64,000 bases of DNA, from positions 57,188-121,187 of the forward strand of contig JAEWBE010000009.1 of assembly GCA_023391275.1 (NCBI GenBank), given 5' to 3'. This DNA is from Bacillota bacterium. Its GTDB lineage: Bacteria > Bacillota > Clostridia > Oscillospirales > Acutalibacteraceae. A program made the position numbers and the translations under genes. The notes under the pieces were generated by a model. That model worked only from the letters and a program-made list of their open reading frames with translations. It ran no database searches and had not been told where the DNA came from. Shown piece by piece: positions 35,181 through 44,321 of the stretch (position 1 is the stretch's first letter; each line of letters starts with the position of its first letter).

Positions 35181-36275
35181 ATGACTTTTGTTCCAATTGA
35201 CCAGTTAGAAGAAGGAATGATGCTTGACCGGGACGTGTATTTGTACGATTATAAAACATGTAAAATCGCGATGCTGCGTTCCGGTCAAGTTTTAACACAG
35301 CCATATATTCACAAATTGGATGAATTGCAAATTTTAGGCGCCTATGTCCATACGGACGAGAATAAAGAAATTTTTGAAATGAGCTCACCCATTAAAAAAG
35401 AGCTGCAGCAGGAAGCAATACTAAGTGTACAGCGCGTGTTTAAAATGTTTGATCAATCGGCGCAGAATATTAATATAAAATGTATTAATCAGACAATGGA
35501 AGTTTCAAAGAAGCTGGTTAACGCATTAAAAAACAATCAGGAAGCAAAGCTCAGCATTGCAAATCTGAAGCTGTATGATGATTATACCTATAATCATTCG
35601 TTTGGCGTTTCCATACTATCCATTGCGATCGGATTGTCGCTTAATTTGAGCACAAACGATTTATATGATCTTGGATTTTGCGCGCTGCTGCACGATATTG
35701 GAAAAATGTCCGTGCCGATTGAAATAATTGCCAAACCGGCAAGGCTGACTGTAGATGAATTTCAAATTGTAAAGCAGCACCCGGTCAAGGGCGCGGAGTT
35801 TTTCTTGAAGCACAGGCTTGCGAATAAAAAAGTTTGTGCAGGAGTGCTTACGCATCACGAAAAATTTAACGGTTCGGGTTATCCCAACGGACTCAGCGGG
35901 GAACAGATTCCTCTGTTCGGCCGGATTATCTCCGTGGCGGATGTTTATGATGCGCTGACTTCCGTCAGGCCGTATCGCAATCCTTCTTCACCGGCGGAGG
36001 CCATCGAATATGTTATGGGTTCCAGCGGAAGCGCGTTTGACGTTTCAATTGTGGAAGCATTTTTAAAAAAGGTTTCCCCGTATCCGATTGGCTCCTGCGT
36101 TAAATTAAGCAATGGAGAAGTCGCCATTATCGTCGAGCAGAACGAGTTTCATCCTTTGCGCCCGGTGATACGACTATTTAACCATCCGGAAAAAACATTG
36201 GACTTGTATCAGGAACGTGATTTCCAGAATATTGTTATCGACGGTGTTTGCAATATTACGACCAGCCAGCTGTAA
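35181..36275 (+). CDS. HD-GYP domain cyclic-di-GMP phosphodiesterase
   Basis: 364 residues. N-terminal domain (about 1-120) of the type found before HD-GYP domains. The catalytic domain carries HD at 171-172 in LLHDIGKMSVP and the diagnostic HHEKFNGSGYP at 225-235, so a functional HD-GYP that hydrolyses c-di-GMP is expected. A short C-terminal domain follows. It is divergent from fliD with its own sigma-D promoter. Lowering c-di-GMP would favour motility, matching the PilZ protein gene nearby. The ribosome site before the ATG is weak. Confidence 0.92.
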   Translation: MTFVPIDQLEEGMMLDRDVYLYDYKTCKIAMLRSGQVLTQPYIHKLDELQILGAYVHTDENKEIFEMSSPIKKELQQEAILSVQRVFKMFDQSAQNINIKCINQTMEVSKKLVNALKNNQEAKLSIANLKLYDDYTYNHSFGVSILSIAIGLSLNLSTNDLYDLGFCALLHDIGKMSVPIEIIAKPARLTVDEFQIVKQHPVKGAEFFLKHRLANKKVCAGVLTHHEKFNGSGYPNGLSGEQIPLFGRIISVADVYDALTSVRPYRNPSSPAEAIEYVMGSSGSAFDVSIVEAFLKKVSPYPIGSCVKLSNGEVAIIVEQNEFHPLRPVIRLFNHPEKTLDLYQERDFQNIVIDGVCNITTSQL

Positions 36276-36295
36276 TACCCTGCAGCGTAACTTAA

Positions 36296-36340
36296 AACAG
36301 GGCGGAGCAGGATTTATCCCGCTCCGCCCTGTTTATTTAA
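36296..36340. terminator. Terminator between HD-GYP gene and mcp
   Basis: AACAGGGCGGAGC (36296-36308) pairs perfectly with GCTCCGCCCTGTT (36321-36333) around a 12-base loop, followed by T-rich sequence. Serves the rightward HD-GYP gene and probably the converging mcp. Confidence 0.88.
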
Positions 36341-36351
36341 TTATGCTTCAA

Positions 36352-37575
36352 TTACGCTTCTTTTAGCACAAAGCGTTTTGTAAACTCTTTCAGGGACTTT
36401 GCGTGGCCTGCCATTTCCTGACTGGAAGCGGCACTTTGCTCCGCTGTTGCGGAGTTTGTCTGCACGACTGCCGAAATTTGCTCTACGCCAAGTGTAACCT
36501 GACTGATGGAGCCGGCCTGCACATTGGAGGCTTGTGCAATCCGGTTAATCAACTGTGTCGATTTTGCATTCGCATCTATAACTTCCTCCAATGTCTTTGC
36601 TGTCTTATCTGCAACCGCTTTTCCTTTTTCCACAGCATGAATGGAGCTTTCGATTAAACCGGTTGTATTTTGGGCGGCTTCCGCGCTTTTGCTTGCAAGG
36701 TTGCGCACTTCATCTGCAACTACGGCAAACCCTTTGCCTGCGGCGCCGGCTCTTGCCGCTTCCACCGCGGCATTCAAAGCCAGAATGTTGGTTTGGCGTG
36801 CGATATCATCAATTGTCTTTATAATATTGTTGATTTTCGTGGAGGATTCCGTAATGTCTGCCATTGCTTCAAGCATTTGTGCCATTTTCTGTGATACATC
36901 CTGTATTTTATCCTGTGCGTCGGCGGAAGCTCTGTTTGCCTCGGAGGCATCCGCCGCATTTTGTCTTACCTGTTCGGATATTTCAGTGATGGTGGCGGAA
37001 AGCTCCTGAATGGCGCTGGCTTGTTCCGTTGCACCCTGTGCAAGCGCCTGGGAAGCATTCGAAACCTGTTCCGAACCGCTGGCGACTTCGTTGGAGGAAT
37101 GGCTGATGGAAGAAACACTCTTGTTCAGCATGGCAACAATTGCTTCCATAGCATGCTGTACTTCCAGGAACTGGCCTTTGAACTCATGTGTGACAGCCAC
37201 ATTCAGATTTCCGTCGGCAATGGTATTTAAAACACCGGAGATTTCTGTCATGGATGTTTTAAAGGAATCAGCGGTATTTGTCAGTGCGCTGCCAAGCATC
37301 CCGATTTCCCCTTTTGAATGACAGTCGGGAACTGCGTCGAAGTTGCCCTCCGACATAAGGTTTACGGAATCCGTCATCAGCCTGATTGGCTTGATCAGGG
37401 AGTTTGCGATTTTTACTGTGAAAAGTATGGAGACCACAAGAACGGCGACCGCCAAAACCGAGGGTAAAATGGGAGAACCGCTTGTTTGGAACAGGAAGAC
37501 GGCAGCTCCGCCGCATATCACGGATAAAAGTGTAACAATTATATCATGAACTAGTAATTTCTTTTTTAATTTCAT
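36352..37575 (-). CDS. Methyl-accepting chemotaxis protein without extracellular sensor domain
   Basis: 407 residues. Two close membrane helices (about 9-29 and 36-55) leave almost no extracellular loop. Then come a HAMP domain with a second HAMP-like segment and the signalling domain with its tip around QTNILALNAAVEAARAGAAG. It likely senses an internal or membrane state or works through other receptors. Its start overlaps the cheW stop by 4 bases. Last gene of cheW-pilZ-cheW-mcp. Confidence 0.93.
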   Translation of the reverse strand: MKLKKKLLVHDIIVTLLSVICGGAAVFLFQTSGSPILPSVLAVAVLVVSILFTVKIANSLIKPIRLMTDSVNLMSEGNFDAVPDCHSKGEIGMLGSALTNTADSFKTSMTEISGVLNTIADGNLNVAVTHEFKGQFLEVQHAMEAIVAMLNKSVSSISHSSNEVASGSEQVSNASQALAQGATEQASAIQELSATITEISEQVRQNAADASEANRASADAQDKIQDVSQKMAQMLEAMADITESSTKINNIIKTIDDIARQTNILALNAAVEAARAGAAGKGFAVVADEVRNLASKSAEAAQNTTGLIESSIHAVEKGKAVADKTAKTLEEVIDANAKSTQLINRIAQASNVQAGSISQVTLGVEQISAVVQTNSATAEQSAASSQEMAGHAKSLKEFTKRFVLKEA

Positions 37576-38111
37576 TTCTTTTTTCCTTCTTTCTGCGAAG
37601 CTAAATCCTGTATTGCTTCGTTAACCACATCAATTTCACTTTCATTTAAAATTTTGCCGGTATCCAGAAGAAGCACGACCTTGTTTTGTACCTTGCCGAT
37701 TCCCGTTAAATATGTGTTTGTGCGGTCTTTGGAAACTCTTGGCGGCGGCGATATGTTATCATCGCTGATTGTTGTAACCTCATCCACTGAATCGACGATA
37801 AATCCGATGTAGTTTTCTTCAATATTCGTCACAATAATGCAGGTGCGCTCCCCATATCCCGTTTCTGTTTTTCCGAATCTAAGGCGCACGTCAATCACGG
37901 GGATAATGCTTCCGCGCAAATTAATCACACCCTTCGCGTAGGAAGGCGAATCGGGAATGGGGGTTATTTCCTGAATCCCGATAATCTGCACAACGTCGGC
38001 GATCGGTACGCCAAAAAGCTGACTGTCCGTCCAGAAAGTAAGGTATTTTCCTTTCATTTCATCCGTGTCTTCCAGTTCTTCGGCTATGCTATTTTCATTT
38101 TTCGTTTCCAT
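37572..38111 (-). CDS. cheW: CheW coupling protein (copy 1)
   Basis: 179 residues, one CheW domain (about 22-160) linking receptors to CheA. Core features are KYLTFWTDSQLFGVPIADVV, PSYAKGVINLRGSIIPVIDV and, later, GFIVDSVDEVTTI. Acidic N-terminal tail and Lys-rich end. ATG with GAGGTGATGAA upstream. Directly coupled to the following mcp. Confidence 0.94.
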   Translation of the reverse strand: METKNENSIAEELEDTDEMKGKYLTFWTDSQLFGVPIADVVQIIGIQEITPIPDSPSYAKGVINLRGSIIPVIDVRLRFGKTETGYGERTCIIVTNIEENYIGFIVDSVDEVTTISDDNISPPPRVSKDRTNTYLTGIGKVQNKVVLLLDTGKILNESEIDVVNEAIQDLASQKEGKKK

Positions 38112-38140
38112 TTCATCACCTCATCGAAAATTTTAATGGA

Positions 38141-38794
38141 TTATTCCAGATAATCAGGAGTTTTCCTTGCGGATCTGATTTGTTCCCTCTGCTTTTCAAA
38201 AATATATTGGCATAGCAAATCGGCCTGTCTGCTCGTATTGTCAAGAAACAGGCAGCCATACCCGCCGTATCTTCCTTCCGACTTCGTCTTTCGCTGGACA
38301 CGACAGGTGAAAGAAACGCGGGAACTCGCTAATGGCAGCGATGCAACAAACTGATCACCCAGTTCCATTTTTCTCTTTGTTTCAATAAAGCATCCGCTCA
38401 AACTCAGGTTGGTCACTCTGATTGAAAACAGTTGCACGGGATGCTCGGCCGGTGCGTTGTCATGAACCATGTATGCCTGTGTTGGAATACTTACTTTGAG
38501 GCGGAAAAAATTCCTGCGTTCATAGTCCGACAGGTTTTGCACTTCAATAATCCGAATCAATTCTGAATCCGAAAGAAAAACCTTCCCAACCAATGATTTT
38601 GACGCAAGATTTTTATGAATGATATGAATATTTACAAAGGTATCGCAGTGAAGGATGGGCAGATTTTCAGAAGCTTTGTGAATCTGTATGGTTTCCTCCG
38701 CAAGGTCTTCTAAAATTCCGGTGCCAAGCAGCCTGTTTTCAGGCGTTTTAATTTCACATGTCGACTGTAAATACTCTTTAGAAATTGGCAGCAT
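38141..38794 (-). CDS. PilZ domain protein, YcgR-like c-di-GMP brake
   Basis: 217 residues from ATG 38792-38794 with TTTGGAGG upstream. N-terminal YcgR-type domain (about 1-85), then a PilZ domain with the c-di-GMP binding signatures R94-x3-R98 (RRNFFR region) and N129-L-S-L-S-G134. Binding would let it slow the motor or affect chemotaxis. It sits between two cheW genes, under the sigma-D promoter ahead of cheW copy 2. Confidence 0.92.
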   Translation of the reverse strand: MLPISKEYLQSTCEIKTPENRLLGTGILEDLAEETIQIHKASENLPILHCDTFVNIHIIHKNLASKSLVGKVFLSDSELIRIIEVQNLSDYERRNFFRLKVSIPTQAYMVHDNAPAEHPVQLFSIRVTNLSLSGCFIETKRKMELGDQFVASLPLASSRVSFTCRVQRKTKSEGRYGGYGCLFLDNTSRQADLLCQYIFEKQREQIRSARKTPDYLE

Positions 38795-38827
38795 GGGAGT
38801 TCCTCCAAAAAGCAATTTGAAAAACTG

Positions 38828-39358
38828 TTAATTTGCGTCGGCGTCAGAAACAACTTTTACGGATTTTGCTTCTTCTTCATCTTCAACCAGAAGCTTCATT
38901 ACGTTTAACAGCAGCGCAACCCCGCTTTCAAGTGTTGCAATACCGGTTAAATAATTATTGGTTGCATCTTTTGCCAGCCTTGGAGGATCGCTGATTTGGT
39001 TTTTTGAAATGTCCGTGACATCGTTTACACGATCCACAATAAAGCCAACGCTAAATTCTCCTGTTTCCACTACTACAATACTGGTGTGATCATCGTATTC
39101 AATCGGTGCTTTATTCAATTTCAGACGCAGGTCTATTAAAGGAACAATTTTTCCTCTCAGGTTGATTACACCCTTTACAAAAGGCGGAAGCTGCGGCATG
39201 AAAGTAATCGGCTGCATCCGGATAATTTCAACGACATTGCTGCTTTGTATCGCAAATAACTGCTCGTCAATGAAAAAGGTAAGGTATTTTTCGGCTGAGC
39301 CGTTTTCAGGGGAGGAGCCGCCGCTCTTCGCAAAGATGTCTTTTACTTGGTTTTCCAT
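38828..39358 (-). CDS. cheW: CheW coupling protein (copy 2)
   Basis: 176 residues from ATG 39356-39358. CheW core: KYLTFFIDEQLFAIQSSNVV, PPFVKGVINLRGKIVPLIDL, GFIVDRVNDVTDI. A longer frame starts 126 bases upstream, but that stretch overlaps a sigma-D promoter so close that its start codon would lie outside the message; the MENQVKDIF start is therefore preferred. First gene of the cheW-pilZ-cheW-mcp unit. The paralogue downstream is about half identical by eye. Confidence 0.88.
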   Translation of the reverse strand: MENQVKDIFAKSGGSSPENGSAEKYLTFFIDEQLFAIQSSNVVEIIRMQPITFMPQLPPFVKGVINLRGKIVPLIDLRLKLNKAPIEYDDHTSIVVVETGEFSVGFIVDRVNDVTDISKNQISDPPRLAKDATNNYLTGIATLESGVALLLNVMKLLVEDEEEAKSVKVVSDADAN

Positions 39359-39466
39359 ATCATTCACCACTTCTGCCGCTGCCTTCACGGCGAAATATTT
39401 GACACTGCCGGTTTCCTTGGCATTTCTTGGAAGTATTTGCCGATATTTGTATTGCTCATAATTCAT

Positions 39467-39493
39467 ATATCGGCCTTTTTTCAAAATAATTAG
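39467..39493 (-). promoter_or_regulatory. Sigma-D promoter for cheW-pilZ-cheW-mcp
   Basis: On the minus strand CTAA (39490-39493), 15 bases, GCCGATAT (39467-39474). The -10 is perfect. Leader of about 100 bases to the cheW ATG. Confidence 0.72.
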
Positions 39494-39552
39494 TCGTGTG
39501 AAGGATAAAAAATCTTTTTTATTTCATCTGTCTTGTCTTTCAGCCCGGAAGC

Positions 39553-39888
39553 CTAACTTTCACCATTCTGCACCGGATTTGGGGGCTCGACGCTGTTTCC
39601 CAAATTCACAGCCGTTTGCGGCTCCAGCCGATAATTTAAAAAATACACGTAAATATCCACAATTGCCTGGTACAATTCCACGGGAATTTCACTACCCGCT
39701 TCCAGCTGGGAAAGCAGGGAAGAAAGGGCGTCGTCCTGATACACCGGTACATTATTATCCTGTGCGGTATCAATAATTTTCTGCGCGATATATCCAAGCC
39801 CCGACGCGACCACGACGGGAGCGCCGGAAGAGGAATCCTGTGTGTATTTTAGGGCTGCCGCGCGCTGCGCCTTATCAAATTGAGACAT
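39553..39888 (-). CDS. FlhB C-terminal-domain-like protein (YlqH/FlhX type)
   Basis: 111 residues matching the part of FlhB that follows the NPTH cleavage point: AAALKYTQDSSSGAPVVVAS, then GYIAQKIIDTAQDNNVPVYQ and ELYQAIVDIYVYFLNYR. It has no membrane helices and no NPTH. Such stand-alone proteins can substitute for the cleaved FlhB tail in some bacteria. It overlaps the end of the FliK-like gene upstream by 14 bases, the same arrangement as ylqG-ylqH in Bacillus. Confidence 0.88.
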   Translation of the reverse strand: MSQFDKAQRAAALKYTQDSSSGAPVVVASGLGYIAQKIIDTAQDNNVPVYQDDALSSLLSQLEAGSEIPVELYQAIVDIYVYFLNYRLEPQTAVNLGNSVEPPNPVQNGES

Positions 39889-41302
39889 CGATCACATTCT
39901 TCCTTTCATACACTTTTTTCATAATCTGCTGTGTGACAGCCGGGGTGTTGTCCGCGGACAGCTCAACGTTTTCTGCGGTTAAACCGTTATTGGTAAAAAT
40001 CTGTGAAATTTTGCTGATAATTTCACGGCTGTCCGCCTCCAGCGCGGGCGGGCAGTTTAATTTTATATTTGCTTTTGTCTGCGAAAGCACAATTGAAGCT
40101 TCAAAATAGCCCAGCGACTTTATGTCAAAAGTTAAAAACAGCCGGGTTGCTTTTTCTCCGCCCGGAGCGCTTTGCGCCGAAGACCGCCCGCTGTCGTCAT
40201 CCTTTTCAATCCAGACTTCCGAAAACATAAACTGGCCGTTGAAGTTTACCGGAAGGAAAAGATGGGTGAACGGCATGTACACGCTGTGATCCAGCAAAAG
40301 GGAAGAAAGTGCGTCTTTATAAATGGTCTGGCTTAAATTTGAGGTGCCTCGCCCGGAACCTTCCGCTAAAGTCTGAATCAGCGAATCATAAAGCACATTT
40401 TCCGGTTTGCCGGAAGCGGTATTCAGGTGGTCGATGAACATAGCTTTGATCTCATCAATTTTCGCGGCGGAGAAATTTAAATGATACCTGCAGTAATCCA
40501 GCAGGGAAGAAAATTTGTCGGACAATTCCTCGCGCGAGCTGATATTGAGCCGGGCAATATTGTGAATCAGCAGGGTAATGTTGCTTCTGACTCTGCCGAA
40601 ATCATTGGATTTGGAAATGTACTCGCCAAGAAACGGGATGATTTTTTCTTTTAAAATGGTCAGGTTCCTGTCCAGATTGTCGACCGGCAGTTCCGGCGCC
40701 AGTTCTTTTGTCAATTCCTGAAGCCGGTTGCTGAACGGTCCCGGAATCTGCCGGCTGATCGTGTTCAGTTCTTTTTTGATAATGGAGGTGGTGTCCCCGA
40801 TGGAGAAAAATCCGTCGTATGCTTTCAGCAGTTCCGCAAGATGTGTGTCAAAATCACTGTTTGGGAAACGGCCCGAAATTTCCCGGAACAGGTCAAAAAC
40901 AGGTCCGGTGAATTTGGTCTGGTTGCCGCTCTGGAACAGAAGGTTTTCCAGAATATCTGTTTTGTCCATCCGCATTGCGGTGGACAGCTGTTTCATCAGA
41001 GCCGTAACATCCCTTGGGGCTTGTGTATCCGCAGTTCTGCTGAACAAATCAAACATAATTTGCTGCATGGTCTGGGAAAGTCCGGGTGTTTGTCCCATCT
41101 GTTCAACGAAATGGCTGAAAACGGAATTTCGGTTCAGTAAAAAATCGAAGCCGGTGTTTTGTTCCGCCTGCTTTTCCAAATTGGGCGGAGTGACTTTCGA
41201 GGGGTCAATCGGCAGGAGGGAATCCGCGCGTCTGGATGGCTGGAGCCGGTTGATTCCTTCATTTCCGGTAATTGGAGTCGTTATTCTTATGTTGTCGGGC
41301 AT
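39875..41302 (-). CDS. FliK-like protein paired with FlhX
   Basis: 475 residues. The first 350 are mostly helical and unlike anything I can name. The C-terminal 120 resemble a FliK Flg_hook domain: TRLFLTFDIKSLGYFEASIV, then KANIKLNCPPALEADSREII. ATG with TTTTGAGGTG upstream. It is translationally coupled to the FlhB-tail gene, suggesting that the two work together as a second FliK-FlhB type pair. The true FliK is at 11894. Family assignment is by fold pattern and context. Confidence 0.65.
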   Translation of the reverse strand: MPDNIRITTPITGNEGINRLQPSRRADSLLPIDPSKVTPPNLEKQAEQNTGFDFLLNRNSVFSHFVEQMGQTPGLSQTMQQIMFDLFSRTADTQAPRDVTALMKQLSTAMRMDKTDILENLLFQSGNQTKFTGPVFDLFREISGRFPNSDFDTHLAELLKAYDGFFSIGDTTSIIKKELNTISRQIPGPFSNRLQELTKELAPELPVDNLDRNLTILKEKIIPFLGEYISKSNDFGRVRSNITLLIHNIARLNISSREELSDKFSSLLDYCRYHLNFSAAKIDEIKAMFIDHLNTASGKPENVLYDSLIQTLAEGSGRGTSNLSQTIYKDALSSLLLDHSVYMPFTHLFLPVNFNGQFMFSEVWIEKDDDSGRSSAQSAPGGEKATRLFLTFDIKSLGYFEASIVLSQTKANIKLNCPPALEADSREIISKISQIFTNNGLTAENVELSADNTPAVTQQIMKKVYERKNVIDVSI

Positions 41303-41342
41303 AAAAACACCTCAAAAAATAAATTTTAGCAGTTAATAGCAG

Positions 41343-41369
41343 TTAATTTTATTGAAACTGAATCGATAT
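41343..41369 (+). promoter_or_regulatory. Possible sigma-D promoter for cheA-cheR-cheB
   Basis: TTAA (41343-41346), 15 bases, ATCGATAT (41362-41369). -35 three of four, -10 six of eight. About 35 bases before the cheA start. Confidence 0.6.
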
Positions 41370-41404
41370 ATATATTATAAAGTTTATTAGGCGGTGAAGT
41401 ATCA

Positions 41405-43471
41405 ATGGATAACAATATGGAATCTATGCTCGAAGTATACTTATTTGAAGCAAACGATTTGCTTGAACACCTCGATGAAATACTGCTTAGCTGTGAAAAA
41501 GTTAATACTTTCAATTCCGACAGCATTAACGAGATTTTTAGAATCATGCACACCATAAAGGGTTCTTCTGCAATGATGCAGTTTAACAGTCTGGCGACAA
41601 TTTCCCACAAGGTGGAGGATTTGTTTTTCTTTGTAAGGGAAAATGGGATTGATCCCAAGTATAACAATGAGCTTTTTGACCTTATGTTCAAGTCAAGTGA
41701 CTTTATTAAGGATGAAGTGGCAAAGGTCGAAAACAACGAACCGCTCACTACAGATATCGGCACTTTTGAGCAGGAAATTAATGATTTTCTGAAAAAGATT
41801 TCAGGGGTCCAAATACAGAATGCGCCTGCCGTATCCCCGGCTCCGCAGGCCCAGCCGCAGACGGCTCCGGCAGCTGCCCCGGCATCGCAGGTTCGTGCGG
41901 AGGCTTCCGCGTTTCCGCAGGAGTACGACAGGGATTTCCCGCATTCCGTGCGCGTGTTTTTTGAAGAAGAGGCAGAGATGGCAAATCTGCGTGCGGTTAT
42001 GCTGGTGCAATCTATTACTGATGTGTACACGGACATTCGATATTGGCCCCAGGATATAGAAACCAATCCGGCAAGCAAGGAAGAAATCATCAAAAACGGC
42101 TTCCTCATTTCCTTTAAAGAGGAAAAAGGTCTGAAGAGCGCGTTGAAACTGATTGAGAACTTTGTTTATACCAAGAATTATACCGTATTAACTTCTCCGG
42201 TTACTGCTCAGGGGGCAGTTTCGGATGAAAAGACGGATGAAAATGAGCAAGCGGAACAAACCGGGGAACCGGCTGCGGTGAATCATCCGGCGGTGAAGCA
42301 GAACCTGATTAATGTGAATCTGTCTAAATTGGACAACCTGATGGATCTGATGGGGGAAATCGTCATTACGGAATCCATGGTAACCGCCATACCTACCGCA
42401 CAGAAGGCTGGGATTGACAATAACTTTACAAAGTCATCGCGTCAGCTGCGCAAGCTTACGGATGAACTTCAGGAAATCGTAATGTCAATCCGGATGGTTC
42501 CAATATCCGGTGTGTTTCAAAAGATGAACCGGATTATCAGGGATATGAGCAAAAAGCTGGACAAGGATGTTGAACTGGTGGTAAACGGTGAGGACACCGA
42601 AGTGGACAAAACCATTATTGACAACATCGGTGACCCGATTATGCACCTTGTGCGCAATGCGATGGACCATGGCATTGAAACAAAAGAGGAGCGCGCCCTG
42701 ACCAATAAGCCTGCGAGAGGAACTGTCACGCTGTCTGCGCAGAATACGGGCGGAGAAATTCTAATTTCGGTGCAGGACGACGGAAAAGGAATTGACCGGC
42801 AGTCTGTTTTGAACAAAGCGAAACGGCAGGGTATGCTGAAAAAGCCGGCAAAAGAATACAGTACAAGAGAAATTTATAATTTCCTGCTCATGCCCGGGTT
42901 CTCCACGAATGATGTGGTAACGGAATACTCCGGACGCGGTGTCGGAATGGACGTTGTAAAAAAGAATGTGGAAAAAATCGGAGGGGATGTTTCCCTGGTC
43001 AGCGAACTGGGGAAAGGAACAAAGATCCTCTTTAAAATCCCGTTGACACTCGCAATTGTGAACGGCATGAAAGTTTCTGTTGGGGATACCGTGTTTACCG
43101 TTCCAATCAATAATATTAAACAGTTGTTCAAGGTCGGGCAGGACAGCCTGCTCCACGATACGGACGATAACGAGATTATCATGGTGAGGAACCAGTACTA
43201 TCCTGTAATTCGACTGCACAACATTTTTAATATTGAGACGCAGGTTAAGGATATCAGCGAGGGTATTGTGATTTTGGTGGAAACGCATGAAAAGGCGTAC
43301 TGTATTTTTGCGGACAACCTGCTTGGCGAGCAGCAGGTTGTTGTAAAAGGCCTTCCCATGTACCTGAATCAATACAATATAAAGGAATCGGGGATTGCCG
43401 GATGCGCGATTCTTGGGGACGGCAGTATCAGTCTGATTCTGGATATTCTTAATCTTTATAACAATAATTAA
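41405..43471 (+). CDS. cheA: CheA chemotaxis histidine kinase
   Basis: 688 residues. Phosphotransfer domain with His49 (RIMHTIKGSSAM), Ala/Pro linker, a P2-like CheY-binding domain (about 175-260), dimerisation domain (about 300-365), catalytic domain with N box HLVRNAMDHGIE and G1 box DDGKGID, and a C-terminal CheW-like domain. It autophosphorylates and passes phosphate to CheY and CheB. GGCGGTGAAG upstream of the ATG. First of cheA-cheR-cheB. Confidence 0.97.
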   Translation: MDNNMESMLEVYLFEANDLLEHLDEILLSCEKVNTFNSDSINEIFRIMHTIKGSSAMMQFNSLATISHKVEDLFFFVRENGIDPKYNNELFDLMFKSSDFIKDEVAKVENNEPLTTDIGTFEQEINDFLKKISGVQIQNAPAVSPAPQAQPQTAPAAAPASQVRAEASAFPQEYDRDFPHSVRVFFEEEAEMANLRAVMLVQSITDVYTDIRYWPQDIETNPASKEEIIKNGFLISFKEEKGLKSALKLIENFVYTKNYTVLTSPVTAQGAVSDEKTDENEQAEQTGEPAAVNHPAVKQNLINVNLSKLDNLMDLMGEIVITESMVTAIPTAQKAGIDNNFTKSSRQLRKLTDELQEIVMSIRMVPISGVFQKMNRIIRDMSKKLDKDVELVVNGEDTEVDKTIIDNIGDPIMHLVRNAMDHGIETKEERALTNKPARGTVTLSAQNTGGEILISVQDDGKGIDRQSVLNKAKRQGMLKKPAKEYSTREIYNFLLMPGFSTNDVVTEYSGRGVGMDVVKKNVEKIGGDVSLVSELGKGTKILFKIPLTLAIVNGMKVSVGDTVFTVPINNIKQLFKVGQDSLLHDTDDNEIIMVRNQYYPVIRLHNIFNIETQVKDISEGIVILVETHEKAYCIFADNLLGEQQVVVKGLPMYLNQYNIKESGIAGCAILGDGSISLILDILNLYNNN

Positions 43472-43505
43472 TTTATTTATTGGAGCAATCTTTGGGAGGA
43501 AAAAC

Positions 43506-44312
43506 ATGATACGCCTGACCGATAAGGAGTTTAACGATATTGTCACCTTTATCAGGAGTAATTACGGAATTAATTTAGTCAATAAAAGACAGCTGATCGA
43601 AGCGAGGATGTATTCCGTTTTATCCGAAAAAGGGATGACTAATTTTACGGATTATTTTGCATTGATTAAGCAGAATAACTCCGGTGAAGTCACCGCCATG
43701 CTCAATAAGCTCACGACCAACCATACTTACTTTCTTCGAGAACCCGCGCATTTTGACTTTTTAAAAAATGTCATTCTGCCAATGCAGGAACAAACCAACC
43801 GGAAAAAAGACCTCCGTATCTGGAGCGCGGGCTGTTCCTCCGGGGAAGAGGCTTATACGACGATCATGGTGATTATGGATTATTTCGGAATGAAAAAGTC
43901 AGGGTGGGACTACCGTATTCTTGCTACGGATATTTCTGAAAAAGTAATGCAGGAAGCGCAGGTTGGCCTGTATGGGCCGGAATCGCTGAAGAATGTTCCG
44001 GCTTCCTGGGAAAGTAAATATTTTACCAAGCAGGGCAGCGACCACTTTGTTCTGAATGAAGAGGTAAGGAAACAGGTGATTTTTAAACGCCTTAATCTTA
44101 TGGACTCCTTTTCATTTAAACAGCCCTTTGACTTAATTTTCTGCCGGAACGTAATGATCTATTTCGACCAGCCGACCAGAAATGCTTTGATCAATAAATT
44201 TTATGATGTTTTGAAACCCGGTGGATATCTGTTCATTGGGCATTCTGAAACGGTACAAAGGGAAAGCTCAAAATTCCTTTATGTTGAGCCGTCTGTTTAC
44301 CAGAAAGGATAA
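43506..44312 (+). CDS. cheR: CheR receptor methyltransferase
   Basis: 268 residues. An N-terminal helical domain and a SAM-binding domain with RIWSAGCSSGEEAYT; LATDISEKVMQEA and FCRNVMIYFDQ follow, all diagnostic. It methylates receptor glutamates using SAM. TGGGAGG before the ATG. Followed by cheB ten bases on. Confidence 0.97.
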   Translation: MIRLTDKEFNDIVTFIRSNYGINLVNKRQLIEARMYSVLSEKGMTNFTDYFALIKQNNSGEVTAMLNKLTTNHTYFLREPAHFDFLKNVILPMQEQTNRKKDLRIWSAGCSSGEEAYTTIMVIMDYFGMKKSGWDYRILATDISEKVMQEAQVGLYGPESLKNVPASWESKYFTKQGSDHFVLNEEVRKQVIFKRLNLMDSFSFKQPFDLIFCRNVMIYFDQPTRNALINKFYDVLKPGGYLFIGHSETVQRESSKFLYVEPSVYQKG

Positions 44313-44321
44313 AGACCCAAA

